The notes: generated by a model not told the origin, from the letters alone. 64,000 nt of DNA from UBA2991 sp963422605 (GCA_963422605.2 CAXXUF010000002.1:1550001-1614000); one strand, 5' to 3'; positions 42,676-52,123 are shown, counted from the first letter of the stretch. Translations and numbers: made by a program.

Positions 42676-42925
42676 TCAATGGCGATACCCGCCAGGGGAT
42701 ACGCCGGCTACCAGCAGTACGGCACCGCAGGGCGCGAACCGCTGGCGCGCGCCCTGCGGTATCCCTCCCACCATGCACAGCGTGTAGATACTCATCAGGC
42801 GGCCCGTGACCGCCTGTACGGACCCGAACGAGAACATGTTCGCCCACAGCAGCGCGAACGGACGCGACTGGAAGGCGGCGAAAGTCGAGTGCGGGAGTCC
42901 GCGCTGCTCGCCCTGGGCCTCGACT
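42676..42925 (-). pseudogene. Remnant of an MFS transporter (internal deletion)
   Basis: An open minus-strand frame without a start codon reads STFAAFQSRPFALLWANMFS and almost at once VTGRLMSIYTLCMVGGIPQG, then loses resemblance and stops at 42676-42678. The first part looks like the N-terminus of an EntS-type MFS protein, and the second like the mid-protein GR(V/L)MS loop; compare RGRVMSLLMMSF in the intact MFS at 20.2-21.6 kb. About 250 residues between them are missing. This explains most of the 42456-42989 gap; the stretch 42456-42675 shows nothing convincing. Confidence 0.45.
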
Positions 42926-42989
42926 GATCCCGCTGCCGCTTCCCGAAAGGGACACCACGTTCGGCGATGCTACAGGCCGGCGGCGTTCC

Positions 42990-44141
42990 CTACCCCGCCA
43001 CGGGCAGGCGGCGGCGGCCCCAGAGGAAGAAGGGCGCGATCCGTTCGCCTTCGCCGAGGAGACGGAGGTCGGGGCAGCGCTGAAGCAGCGTGCGCAGGGC
43101 GATGCGCCCCTCCAGCCGCGCCAGCGGCGCACCCAGGCAGAAGTGGACCCCCAGCCCGAAGCCGAGGTGGCGGTTGCGTTCGCGGTCGAGTGAGAATGCA
43201 TCGGGTGCCGCGAATGCGGCGGGATCGCGGTTGGCAGCGGCGTAATGCAGCATCACCTTCGCATCCTTCGGCACTGTCCCGCCTTCGAGCTCCACGTCCC
43301 GCGTGGTCGTGCGGTAGAGCCCAAGTACGGGCGGGTCGAAGCGCAGGCTCTCCTCGACTGCCGCCTCGATCAACGCGGGCTCTTCGAGCAAGCGCTCCCA
43401 GAGCGAGCGCTCCTGCAGTAGCCGCCAGACCATGTTCGTGATGAGCGATGTCGTGGTCTCGTTGCCGCCCACGAGCAGCTGCGTGACGACGCCCAGTATC
43501 TCCTCGTCCGCGAGCCCCCGTCCGTCCTGCTTGGCCTCGACCAGCGCCCGGATAAGGTCGTCGCCTGCCGGCGCCGCGCGCCGCGCCTTGATCGCGGCCA
43601 ACAGGTACGCGGCCAGCTCGCCCATCTCCGCTGCCCAGGGCGTGGGGTCCTCCGCGCCCATCGCGATCACGGTCACATCGGACCAGCGCTTGAAGAGGTG
43701 CAGATCCTCGCCCGGCACGCCCAGCATCTCCGCGATCACGATCACGGGCAGTGGGAAGGCGTAATCGTCGTGCAGGTCCCAGGCGCTGGCGTCCGCGCGC
43801 TCGTCGAGCAGCTCTTCGGAGAGCGCCGTGATGCGCTCCGCCCGCTCCGCGATCGCCTTCGGGGTGAACGCCTGCTGCACGAGGCTGCGGTAGAAAGTGT
43901 GCTGCGGTGGATCGGAGAGCATACCCGCGGGTGGACTGTGGCGCGGCCCCTGCCCGAATTCGCTGGAGAAGGTCTGGATGTTGAGCAGCGCCGCCTGGAC
44001 GTCGCGGTGGCGTGAGAGCGTGTAGAAGGGCGGCTCGAACGCCTCGAAGAAGTGCACCGGCGCTTCTTCGAGAAGGTGGCGATAGGCCACGCTCGGATCC
44101 GCCCGGACCGCTTCCGAAAGCGGGTTATACCCCTCGTGCAT
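42990..44141 (-). CDS. Cytochrome P450, second
   Basis: 383 residues starting MHEGYNPLSEAV at ATG 44141 behind GGAGGAGAG. I-helix QLLVGGNETTTSLITN, ExxR in EESLRFDPP, and heme loop FGLGVHFCLGAPLARLE. A somewhat short bacterial soluble P450. It follows the third P450 by 34 bases on the same strand, so these two are probably one transcript. Substrate unknown. Confidence 0.92.
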   Translation of the reverse strand: MHEGYNPLSEAVRADPSVAYRHLLEEAPVHFFEAFEPPFYTLSRHRDVQAALLNIQTFSSEFGQGPRHSPPAGMLSDPPQHTFYRSLVQQAFTPKAIAERAERITALSEELLDERADASAWDLHDDYAFPLPVIVIAEMLGVPGEDLHLFKRWSDVTVIAMGAEDPTPWAAEMGELAAYLLAAIKARRAAPAGDDLIRALVEAKQDGRGLADEEILGVVTQLLVGGNETTTSLITNMVWRLLQERSLWERLLEEPALIEAAVEESLRFDPPVLGLYRTTTRDVELEGGTVPKDAKVMLHYAAANRDPAAFAAPDAFSLDRERNRHLGFGLGVHFCLGAPLARLEGRIALRTLLQRCPDLRLLGEGERIAPFFLWGRRRLPVAG

Positions 44142-44175
44142 ACGGTCTCTCCTCCAGGTTCCGACGCCGTGAGCC

Positions 44176-45528
44176 CTACGCCTTCGCGGGCACTTCCTGC
44201 CGCCTCGTGAACGCCAGGTCGAGGTGGTAGAGGCCAAGCATGATCCCGGGCTGGCGCCGGAAGTCGTTCGTCTCCTTCAGCTCGATCGTCTCGAGACGGT
44301 CCAGGAGCGCATTCACGGCGACGTTCTGCTCCATCCGCGAGAGCCCAGCGCCCGGACACGAGCGCGGTCCCTGCGAGAAGGTGAGGTGGCGGCCTGCGTG
44401 CGGCCGCGCCAGATCGATCTCCTCGGCACGCTCATAGTGCTCCGGATCGCGGTTTCCCGCCCCGAAGCGCAGATGCAGCAACGAGCCCGCGGGAATCCTC
44501 ACCCCCCGAAGGTCGAAGTCGATGCGCGCCGTCCTCGCGGTCAGCCCTTGCGTGGGTGCGTAGAGGCGCAGCGCTTCCTCGACAAAGAAGCGCACCTTCG
44601 AGCGATCGGCGCGCAGCTCATCCACGATATCGGGGCGCTGCGCGAGCAGCATCGCCTCCGCCGTGAGCGCGTACTGCGTCGTCTCGTTCCCGCCGATGTG
44701 CATCAGCAGGGCCACGCTCGTGATATCGGCGTCGCTCAGCTTCCTGCCCTCGAACTCCACCGCCGTGAGGGAGGAGAGCATGTCGTCCCCGGGATTGCGC
44801 CGCTTCTCCTGGATCCGGTCTGCGAGGTACTGGTTGAAGGCGACGAGTTCATGCGCGTTCTCCTGCTCGTCTTCGTCGCTCATCTCGCTCTTCACACCCG
44901 TGCCGTAGACGAAGCGCCGCACCTGCGCCTCCTCCATCCTGCGCAGCATGGGCATATCTTCAAGGGGCAGGCCGAGGATGGTCGTGATCACCGTCTGTGG
45001 CAGCGGCGCGGCGAAACCGCGGACGAACTCGACTTCGCCGCTGGCGATCCAGTTGTCGATCAGCTGGTGGGCGGCGGCGGTGGCCATCGCCTCGTAACGC
45101 TGCGCGCCCTCCGGCCCTACCCACGGATCGGTGACCAGGCGGCGGTAGCGCATCGCCTGTTCCTCGCTCGCGCGCAGGTCCCGCTGTGCGTTGAAGGCCT
45201 CGCCGAAGCCCGCGTCCTCGAAGATCTCCGCCTGCAGGGGGCTGTTGCCGTTCCCCTGCTGGTCTTGATCCTCGCGGCCGAGCACGAGCTCGCGCTCCCG
45301 CGCGACGCGGGCGATGTCCTCGTACTTCGTGAGGATGAACGCGTCGGTGCCCGGAAGGCGGCCCTGCCCCGGCAGCCGAATCACCGGGCACTGCTCCTGA
45401 AGCAGGCGGTAAGCGTCGAACCACCACTCCTGCGCACCCGCCGCGAAGAGGTCGATCTCCTCGTGGTTCACGGGGCACTGCGCGGGCGCCACTGGAACCT
45501 CCGTGGTTCCGTAGTACGTCATCGACAC
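44176..45528 (-). CDS. Cytochrome P450, third
   Basis: 450 residues. I-helix MHIGGNETTQYALT, ExxR in EEALRLYAPTQ, and heme loop FSQGPRSCPGAGLSRME, where Phe and the Cys ligand are kept. GTG 45528 sits behind GAGGAGGGC; ATG 45522 is an alternative two codons in. It begins the P450-P450 pair. Sequence differs strongly from both other P450s, so the three are not a recent local duplication. Confidence 0.92.
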   Translation of the reverse strand: MSMTYYGTTEVPVAPAQCPVNHEEIDLFAAGAQEWWFDAYRLLQEQCPVIRLPGQGRLPGTDAFILTKYEDIARVARERELVLGREDQDQQGNGNSPLQAEIFEDAGFGEAFNAQRDLRASEEQAMRYRRLVTDPWVGPEGAQRYEAMATAAAHQLIDNWIASGEVEFVRGFAAPLPQTVITTILGLPLEDMPMLRRMEEAQVRRFVYGTGVKSEMSDEDEQENAHELVAFNQYLADRIQEKRRNPGDDMLSSLTAVEFEGRKLSDADITSVALLMHIGGNETTQYALTAEAMLLAQRPDIVDELRADRSKVRFFVEEALRLYAPTQGLTARTARIDFDLRGVRIPAGSLLHLRFGAGNRDPEHYERAEEIDLARPHAGRHLTFSQGPRSCPGAGLSRMEQNVAVNALLDRLETIELKETNDFRRQPGIMLGLYHLDLAFTRRQEVPAKA

Positions 45529-45683
45529 TACGCCCTCCTCTCTCCACGCCTGGGCTCAGGGTTTGATCGAGCGCATGATCGCATCCCTGCTGCGCGCCCG
45601 CTACCTCGGCGGTGGTCGACTCAGTTGCGAGCCGCCGCCTGCGCCAGTTACCGGCCCCCGGTTAGCGATCTCCGGAATCTTCT

Positions 45684-46325
45684 TCAGTTTCCCCACCGCT
45701 CCCAGTGTGTGCACTCCTGCCAGGGTTTGCGCCAGGGGCGGCCCCAGGGGCCCTGCGGGTAGCCCACGGGGATGAGCGCCGTGATCGTCGCGTCCTCCGG
45801 CAGCCCCAGCACATCGCGGATGGGCGTTGCCTGATCAGGTTTCACTGGCGAGTAGTCCGTCGCCAGCGTCAGCAGCACCGTGCCGAGCCCACGCGCGCGC
45901 GCCGCCAGGAGAATGTTCTGCACCGCCGGGTAGGTCGAGCTGAAGAAGCCCGACGAGATGTCGGCGTCGTCGGGAGCACGGCCCATCAGGCAGGTAGCGA
46001 TGATCGCCGGTGACTCGTCCAGGCGTTCCACGTTGTGCATCGCTTTCGAGTACACCCGCTTGCGGTCCGCGATGATGTCGGGGTCGGCGAGGACGCCGTC
46101 GCGGATATAGCGCTCGCCCACGTCGCGGTAGGCCGCGCCGATCTTCGCGATCTGGTCTCGGTCCGTCACCACCACGAACGCCCACATCTGCGTATTGCCT
46201 GCGCTCGGCGCCATCGTTGCCGCCTCGATGAGGTACTCGAGGTCTTCGCGCGGGACGGGATCCGGCTTCAGACGCCGCATGCTCCGGGTCGTGAATATCG
46301 CTTCGTGGAGTGAGAGGTCGCTCAT
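45684..46325 (-). CDS. Nitroreductase-family FMN oxidoreductase
   Basis: 213 residues. FMN-binding N-terminus TTRSMRRLKPDPVPREDL and the family's MAPSAGNTQMW; the C-terminal part has ARARGLGTVLLTLATDY and VGYPQGPWGRP. Start ATG 46325 behind AGGAG. Members reduce nitroaromatics, enones or flavins, or cleave aromatic substituents; with P450s downstream on the same strand an electron-supply or aromatic-degradation role is possible. The gap 45529-45683 shows nothing. Confidence 0.87.
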   Translation of the reverse strand: MSDLSLHEAIFTTRSMRRLKPDPVPREDLEYLIEAATMAPSAGNTQMWAFVVVTDRDQIAKIGAAYRDVGERYIRDGVLADPDIIADRKRVYSKAMHNVERLDESPAIIATCLMGRAPDDADISSGFFSSTYPAVQNILLAARARGLGTVLLTLATDYSPVKPDQATPIRDVLGLPEDATITALIPVGYPQGPWGRPWRKPWQECTHWERWGN

Positions 46326-46438
46326 CTGTCGCTCCTGACAGCCTCGCGCTGCCGGTGGATCCGCACGATAGCCGCGCGCAAGCGGCGGCGGCAAGCGGCG
46401 CGGGCGTGGGCGTGGGCGCTGGAATCGCGCTGGGCGCG

Positions 46439-46454
46439 ACGGTAGACTTACCGT
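46439..46454 (+). promoter_or_regulatory. Inverted repeat upstream of the amidohydrolase, possible operator
   Basis: ACGGTA-GACT-TACCGT, a perfect 6-bp inverted repeat 27 bases before ATG 46482 and just ahead of its GGGGAGGAAG ribosome site. Too short for certainty, but position and symmetry fit a dimeric regulator. Confidence 0.3.
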
Positions 46455-46481
46455 AAACCCCCAACCTCAGGGGAGGAAGCT

Positions 46482-48182
46482 ATGCCTGAATTCGATACGG
46501 TGATCAAGGGCGGGACGGTCTTCGACGGCCAGCGGACGCCGCGGTACAAGGGCGACATCGGGATCAAGGATGGTCGCATTGCGGCGACAGGGGGCAGGAT
46601 TCAGACGTCGAACGGGGCGAAGGTGATCGACGCCAGCGGGCTGAACGTGGCCCCCGGCTTCGTCGACCTGCACACGCATTACGACTCGCAGGTGTTCTGG
46701 GATCCGTGGTGCTCGATCTCGGGCTGGCACGGCGTGACCTCGGTGGCGATCGGCAACTGCGGCTTCGGCTTCGCACCCTGCCGCGCGGAAGACCAGGAGC
46801 GCGCGATGCTGACGATGTCGCGCAACGAGGCGGTGCCGCTGGAGGCGATGCAGGAAGGGATGCCCTGGGACTGGGAGACCTATCCCGAGTTCCTCGACAG
46901 TCTCGACCGCACGCCGAAGGGAGTGAATCTGCTGAGCTACATGCCGCTGAACCCGTTGATGGCTTATGTGATGGGGCTGGAGGCGGCGAAGAACCGCCCG
47001 GCCAACGAGGCGGAGATGGCGGAGATGCAGCGCCTGATGCGGGAAGGGCTGGAGGCGGGCGGCTGCGGCTGGTCGGCGCAGTTCGGTGACAATGACGTAC
47101 AGCGCGACTACGACGGCACGCTCATGATCACCAACCTGATGAAGGAGCAGGACCTCGTCTCCTTCGCGCGCGTGCTGCGTGACGCCGGCCGCGGCTTCAT
47201 CCAGTGCATCGGCGCGAGCCAGGGGCTCACCGAGACGCTGGCCGACGAGAGCGGCCGGCCCGTCATCTACAACGTGCTCGCGGTCGCGACCGACCAGCAC
47301 GGGCGGGCAATGCCGCAGTACAAGGACACCATGAACTGGCTGGACGAGTGCAACGCGCGAGGCACGCGCGTCTTCGCCCAGGCGCTCACGGCCGAGAATA
47401 ACTTCCAGTTCACCTTCGAGGAGTGGAACCTCTTCGATACCAGCCCGGTGTGGCGCGAGATCACGCTCGGCACGGTCGCAGAGCGCGCCGCCAAGATGGC
47501 CGATCCCGAGCACCGCGCCGCCGCCCGGGCCGAGTACGACGAGTCCGAGCGCGGCGGGCAGGGCGTGGTCTTCGCGATGGCGGACCTCATCGTGGGCGAG
47601 CTGCACAAGCCCGAGATCGACCGGTATACCGGCTGGACCGTCGCCGAGATCGCGAAGGAGCGGGGCGTGCACCCTATCGACGCGATGCTCGATATAGCCC
47701 TCGAAGACGACATGCAGGCGCTCTTTGTGACCGCGCCGCGCCCCGCCGACATGGAGGCGATGAAGGAGATGGCGAACTCCGCCTTCGCCCTGCCGGGAGT
47801 CTCCGACGGCGGCGCGCACACCAAGTTCATCACGCTCGGACGCTACCCCACCGAATTTCTCGCCCTGCTCGTGCGCGACAACGAGATCATGGACCTGGAG
47901 CAGGCGCACTGGCGGCTCTCGGCCTATCCGGCGCTGGCGGCGGGCTTCCGCGACCGCGGCACGATCCGCGAGGGCGCGCCCGCAGACATCGTCATCTACG
48001 ACCTCGAGAACCTCGACATGGGGAAGACGGAGAAGGCCTACGACTACCCGGCGGGGGCGTGGCGGCTGGTCCGCAAGCCGCACGGCTACCGCCACATCCT
48101 CGTGAACGGCGAGGAGACGTTCGTGGACGGCGAGTGCACGGGCGCTACCAGCGGCAAGCTCCTCCGCCACGGATCCGCCTGA
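46482..48182 (+). CDS. Amidohydrolase family 3, D-aminoacylase-like
   Basis: 566 residues. Metal-dependent hydrolase of the N-acyl-D-amino-acid deacylase group. N-terminal beta domain VIKGGTVFDG, metal ligands in PGFVDLHTHYDSQVFWDP (HxH), and later VSDGGAHTKFITL with the catalytic Asp/His; RDRGTIREGAPADIVIYD closes the domain. Substrate not certain: D-amino-acid amides, dihydropyrimidines and similar are all possible. A strong ribosome site precedes it, and the peptide-binding protein follows by 57 bases, so the hydrolase may act on what the transporter brings in. Confidence 0.86.
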   Translation: MPEFDTVIKGGTVFDGQRTPRYKGDIGIKDGRIAATGGRIQTSNGAKVIDASGLNVAPGFVDLHTHYDSQVFWDPWCSISGWHGVTSVAIGNCGFGFAPCRAEDQERAMLTMSRNEAVPLEAMQEGMPWDWETYPEFLDSLDRTPKGVNLLSYMPLNPLMAYVMGLEAAKNRPANEAEMAEMQRLMREGLEAGGCGWSAQFGDNDVQRDYDGTLMITNLMKEQDLVSFARVLRDAGRGFIQCIGASQGLTETLADESGRPVIYNVLAVATDQHGRAMPQYKDTMNWLDECNARGTRVFAQALTAENNFQFTFEEWNLFDTSPVWREITLGTVAERAAKMADPEHRAAARAEYDESERGGQGVVFAMADLIVGELHKPEIDRYTGWTVAEIAKERGVHPIDAMLDIALEDDMQALFVTAPRPADMEAMKEMANSAFALPGVSDGGAHTKFITLGRYPTEFLALLVRDNEIMDLEQAHWRLSAYPALAAGFRDRGTIREGAPADIVIYDLENLDMGKTEKAYDYPAGAWRLVRKPHGYRHILVNGEETFVDGECTGATSGKLLRHGSA

Positions 48183-48239
48183 GCCCGATGTCGTTAGGAT
48201 TATCTCCGTTCGCTACCACCAGCTCGACAGGGAGGGATC

Positions 48240-49982
48240 ATGGCTGAGAACTACTGGACCAGATACATGCGCAGGCGCCCGGTCACGCGGCGAGGCTTCC
48301 TGAAGGGATCCGCTGTCGTGGGCGGCGGCGCCGCCACTGCCGCCCTCATCGGCTGCGGCGATGACGACGATGATACCGCGGCGCCGACGCCAGACGAGCC
48401 CGACCGCGACGCCGCGACCGCTGAGCCCACGCAGGCGCCCTCCACTATCAAGCGCGGCGGCACCCTGCGCATTGGCGGCAGCGTCGGGGGAGACTCCGTG
48501 TTCGACCCTGCCATCACGAACCACACGACGACCTACTCGCTGGGCATGGGACTCGCCTATAACCGACTGCTTAACTACGACGGGGATGTTCGGGTAAATG
48601 CTGAGCTGGCGGAGTCCCTTCCCGAACAACCGGACGATCTCACCTATGTCTTCAAACTGAGGCCGGGCGTTCAGTGGCATGACCTGCCGCCGGCCAACGG
48701 AAGGGAGTTCACCGCCGAGGATGCCGCCTTCGGCCTCGGCCGCTTCAACGAAGACAACGCCGAGTTCATCCAGGGTCAGCTCGACCGCATCGACAACATT
48801 GAGGTCATCGATGGCCTCACGTTCCAGGTGACAACGAGTGAACCGTTCGCGCCCATGCTCCGCTTCCTGGCTGACGACCCCATCCTGATGGTGAACCAGG
48901 AGCAGCGAGAAGCCGTTGGCGACGAAGGCATGAAGAAGTACGAGAACATGGTCGGGACGGGTCCGTGGATCCGGGGCGAGCTCGATCCGGATGTGCGCGG
49001 CATTGTCAACCGCAACCCCAACTACTTCGAGATGGGCGACGACGGCCAACCCCTCCCCTACATGGATAACATCGAGCACCTTGCGTTCTCGCCGGAAGCC
49101 CAGGAGGGCGCCTTCATCACGGGTGAGTTCGACCACTACGACAACATCGGCGCCGGCGGCCAGTTCGTGCAGGTGCAGGCGTTGCAGGGGCAGCTTGGTG
49201 ATGGCGTCGCCTTCCGCAAGCGTCTGCACTCGGCGATCGAAGAGACGCATATGCATACGCAGAAGGCGCCCTTCAACGATCCCCGCGTGCGCAAGGCCGT
49301 GCACCTCGTCATCAACCGGCAGATCGCCGTCAACCCCTTCGGTCCCGAGAGCGGGGTATACATGGGGCCGGTCCCGCAGATGTTCCATCCCCTCGCCTTC
49401 AGCGAGGAAGAGCTCCTGCAGATGCCGGGCTGGCGCGAGGACAAGGAGCAGGACATCGCCGACGCCATCGCCCTCATGAATGCCGCTGGTGTCGGCGTGG
49501 GCGCCGGCGAGACGATCACGATCAACACGCCCATCCAGTGCGATTGCCACGGCGTCGGTATCAAGGAGGACGTCGCCGCCCTTGGGCTCAACCTCGAACT
49601 TGAACCGCTGACCAGTGCAGGGGAGTATTTCGGAGAGCGCGCGAAGGGCAACTTCATCATGAACATCGGACTTGAGGTGGGCGGTACGGATGCGGACACT
49701 TACCTCTACCACCGCTTCCACACGGGTGCCCCGTTCAACCGGACCGGGTTCTCGGATCCCGATGTTGACCGCCTGCTGGAAAAGCAGCGCTCGACTCTCG
49801 ATCCGGAGGCGCGGGCCGATGCCGTGCGTGAAGCCTCGCTTGCGCTCATCGAGCACTCGCCCCAGGCGTTCACCGCCTCGCTCGTCTTCTACCCCATCTT
49901 CCGCAGCTACGTCATGGGCCATCCCGAGGGCATCCCCTTCGGTCTGACCCACAACCTCGCCCGCCTCTGGCTGGATAGTTAG
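48240..49982 (+). CDS. ABC transporter solute-binding protein, family 5, Tat lipoprotein (first)
   Basis: 580 residues. Twin-arginine signal VTRRGFLKGSA, lipobox Ala-Leu-Ile-Gly-Cys followed by Gly-Asp-Asp-Asp-Asp-Asp. The SBP_bac_5 domain follows (LRIGGSVGGDSVFDPAITNH; RKAVHLVINRQIAVNPF; AFTASLVFYPIF). It binds peptides or other oligomeric solutes outside the cell. The matching permeases are convergent on the other strand after a terminator, and no ATPase genes are visible. Confidence 0.9.
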   Translation: MAENYWTRYMRRRPVTRRGFLKGSAVVGGGAATAALIGCGDDDDDTAAPTPDEPDRDAATAEPTQAPSTIKRGGTLRIGGSVGGDSVFDPAITNHTTTYSLGMGLAYNRLLNYDGDVRVNAELAESLPEQPDDLTYVFKLRPGVQWHDLPPANGREFTAEDAAFGLGRFNEDNAEFIQGQLDRIDNIEVIDGLTFQVTTSEPFAPMLRFLADDPILMVNQEQREAVGDEGMKKYENMVGTGPWIRGELDPDVRGIVNRNPNYFEMGDDGQPLPYMDNIEHLAFSPEAQEGAFITGEFDHYDNIGAGGQFVQVQALQGQLGDGVAFRKRLHSAIEETHMHTQKAPFNDPRVRKAVHLVINRQIAVNPFGPESGVYMGPVPQMFHPLAFSEEELLQMPGWREDKEQDIADAIALMNAAGVGVGAGETITINTPIQCDCHGVGIKEDVAALGLNLELEPLTSAGEYFGERAKGNFIMNIGLEVGGTDADTYLYHRFHTGAPFNRTGFSDPDVDRLLEKQRSTLDPEARADAVREASLALIEHSPQAFTASLVFYPIFRSYVMGHPEGIPFGLTHNLARLWLDS

Positions 49983-50066
49983 GGTATCTTCGAGGGAACG
50001 GTTCTGTAAGAGCACAACGAGAAGGCGCTTCGTATCACGAGGTCTCTGGCCCCGGAGAGCCTATGC

Positions 50067-50103
50067 GAAGAGGAGGACACCCCCAAGGGGTGTCCTCCTC
50101 TTC
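50067..50103. terminator. Long perfect hairpin terminator, likely bidirectional
   Basis: GAAGAGGAGGACACCCC - CAA - GGGGTGTCCTCCTCTTC: a 17-bp perfect stem with a three-base loop, 84 bases after the binding-protein stop and 177 before the permease stop. No T-run follows, but the stem is exceptionally stable. It can serve both convergent transcripts. Confidence 0.75.
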
Positions 50104-50279
50104 CGTTATCTGTGCTCGCTGGAGCTGGTAGCAAGGTGGAGGTAACTTGGTAGCTCCGCAGATCGGGGGCCTGGGGACAGGACGAACCTGGCCGATAGGA
50201 GCCACAGACACCGTGCCGGGTGGGAGGCTTCCCGGGATGTACCATGGGCCGGGGGCTGGGTGGAACAGGTGCAACCACT
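50104..50279. other. Intergenic stretch with short possible stems, no gene
   Basis: Between the hairpin and the permease stop. Short self-complementary pieces are present (GGAGCT...AGCTCC at 50116-50152, and CCTG-GGGA-CAGG near 50170), but no ORF, promoter or known RNA class can be supported on either strand. Confidence 0.4.
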
Positions 50280-51176
50280 CTAAGTCCCACGCATGCGTGG
50301 GTCCCAAAGGTCGCGCAGGGAGTCGCCCAGCAAGTTCACCCCAAGAACCGCCAGCGCCAAGCCGATGGCGGGGAAGATGAACAGGTGTGAGTCGCTGGAG
50401 ATATAGGTGCGGCTGTCGGCGATCATGAGCCCCCACTCCGACTGGGGCGGGCTGACGCCCAGCCCCAGGAAGCCAAGAGCGCCCGTCAGGAGCATCAGGT
50501 TGCCCAGGCCCACCGCGAAGATGACCCCGATCGTTGGGGCGATGTTTGGAAGGATGTGGCGCAGCAGTACCCGCATCCACGAGGCCCCCAGGACCTGCGC
50601 CGCCTCCACGTACTGATTGGTGAGCGTCGAAAGCGTCGAGGCGCGGGTAATCCGGACCAGCGGTGACGTCACTACGAGCGCGAGCACGAGGATGAGGATT
50701 TGAGTATCGCGCCCGAACACGATGATGAAGAGCAAAATGAGGAAGAGTCCGGGGAGCGCTAGCATCGCGTCGATGATGCGCTGGAGGATCAGGTCCACCC
50801 AGGGGACGTAGGCGGAGGTCATACCCAGCAGCGTCCCCGCTACAGTCGCGATCGCGAGTCCGAACACGGAGACGGCGACAGTGATGCGCCCTCCCGCCAT
50901 TGTGCGCGAGAAATAGTCTCGCCCCTTGTCGTCAGTTCCGAACCAGTTTGCGCCGGATGGCTCGGCGAGCAGGTTGGCACTCTGCTTATCGGGATCATGC
51001 GTTGCAACCGTCGGGCCGAAGATGACGATGACGAGCACGAGGAGCGTGAGGAACAGACCGAAGACGCCGACCGGTTGCGCCCGCGCGGTTTGTCCTAACC
51101 GCCGCCAGATGTTCGGGCGCTCCGTGAGCGGGCTCTCACCAGCCGGCTGCGCCGCCAGCGACTCGGCGGTGCTCAT
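50280..51176 (-). CDS. Oligopeptide/dipeptide ABC permease, DppC type (first set)
   Basis: 298 residues with about six membrane segments. An OppC_N-like N-terminus (ARAQPVGVFGLFLTLLVL) and FGTDDKGRDYFSRTMAG lead to the BPD_transp_1 domain with its EAA loop, YVEAAQVLGASWMRVLLRHI, and FLGLGVSPPQSEWG. The ATG overlaps the DppB-type stop as ATGA. Pairs with the family 5 binding protein across the terminator. Confidence 0.9.
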   Translation of the reverse strand: MSTAESLAAQPAGESPLTERPNIWRRLGQTARAQPVGVFGLFLTLLVLVIVIFGPTVATHDPDKQSANLLAEPSGANWFGTDDKGRDYFSRTMAGGRITVAVSVFGLAIATVAGTLLGMTSAYVPWVDLILQRIIDAMLALPGLFLILLFIIVFGRDTQILILVLALVVTSPLVRITRASTLSTLTNQYVEAAQVLGASWMRVLLRHILPNIAPTIGVIFAVGLGNLMLLTGALGFLGLGVSPPQSEWGLMIADSRTYISSDSHLFIFPAIGLALAVLGVNLLGDSLRDLWDPRMRGT

Positions 51177-52117
51177 GCGTACTGGATCCGCGGGTTAAGC
51201 CAGGCGTAGAGGATGTCGACGGCAAGGTTGACCATCACGAACATGAAGCCGGAGAAGACCACGAACGTCTGGACGACGAGGTAGTCCTCCTGGAGCACCG
51301 CGTCTAGGGCGTAGAGGCCCAGTCCGGGCAGGCTGAAAATCGACTCGATGATGACGACCCCGCCGAGCGCGCTGCCGAAGGAGAGGCCGAGCACGGTGAT
51401 CACGGGGATGAGCGCGTTCTTGAGCGCATGCCGCCGGATCACGGCCACCTGCGGTAGCCCCTTCGCCCGCGCGGTACGTACGTAGTCCTGGCGCAGTACT
51501 TCCAGCATCTCCGTGCGCGTCAGCCGGATGAGGGTCGCCATCAGCGCCAGTGATCCCACGATGACGGGGATGGAGTACACCCTCATGTTCTGGAGCGGGT
51601 CCTCCCAGAAGGGCACGTAGCCCGATGGCGGGAACCAGCCCCACCAGATCGCCGGGAACTTCAGGGCGAAGACCGCCACGACGAAACTCGGGACGGCGAG
51701 CACGATCACGCTGATGATGCGGATGGCGTGGTCGCTGAGGCCGTTCTGTCTCACGGCCGCGAGCGCTCCCAACGGGATCGCCACAACCGCCTGGACGATC
51801 ACCGTGAGCACGACCAGCTCGATCGTCACGGGGAAGCGCCGCTTGATCTCGTCGACGATCGGGGTGGCACTCACGAATGAGGAGCCGAAGTCGCCCTGGA
51901 AGGCGTTCGACATCCAGTCGAAGTACGCCTCGAACGGCCCCTTGTTCAACCCCAGCTGCTCGCGCAGCTCATCCGCGCGTTCGGGCACATAGCCGCCCGT
52001 CAGACGGGCGTCGACAACGTCCGCCGGCGTGAGCCGCATAATCATCGCTGTACCGAAGGAGAGGATGAACAGCGTTACCGGCACGAGCATCAGCCGTCGC
52101 AGGATGTAGGTCGTCAT
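51173..52117 (-). CDS. Oligopeptide/dipeptide ABC permease, DppB type (first set)
   Basis: 314 residues. Typical N-terminus YILRRLMLVPVTLFILSF, then LREQLGLNKGPFEAYFDW and GDFGSSFVSATPI. EAA loop DYVRTARAKGLPQVAVIRRH, and a C-terminal DILYAWLNPRI. Six membrane segments. First gene of the two-permease unit; its start lies just downstream of the chimeric remnant. Confidence 0.92.
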   Translation of the reverse strand: MTTYILRRLMLVPVTLFILSFGTAMIMRLTPADVVDARLTGGYVPERADELREQLGLNKGPFEAYFDWMSNAFQGDFGSSFVSATPIVDEIKRRFPVTIELVVLTVIVQAVVAIPLGALAAVRQNGLSDHAIRIISVIVLAVPSFVVAVFALKFPAIWWGWFPPSGYVPFWEDPLQNMRVYSIPVIVGSLALMATLIRLTRTEMLEVLRQDYVRTARAKGLPQVAVIRRHALKNALIPVITVLGLSFGSALGGVVIIESIFSLPGLGLYALDAVLQEDYLVVQTFVVFSGFMFVMVNLAVDILYAWLNPRIQYA

Positions 52118-52123
52118 CGGCGG

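Noticed and set aside
42512..42787. 91-codon plus-strand ORF with a signal-like start (TTG)
   Set aside because: No ribosome site, no conserved part, and its second half is antisense to the MFS remnant; the signal-like look may be chance.
39448..45528. Local tandem duplication of P450 genes
   Set aside because: The three proteins differ strongly in length and around the heme and I-helix motifs, so they are not recent copies.
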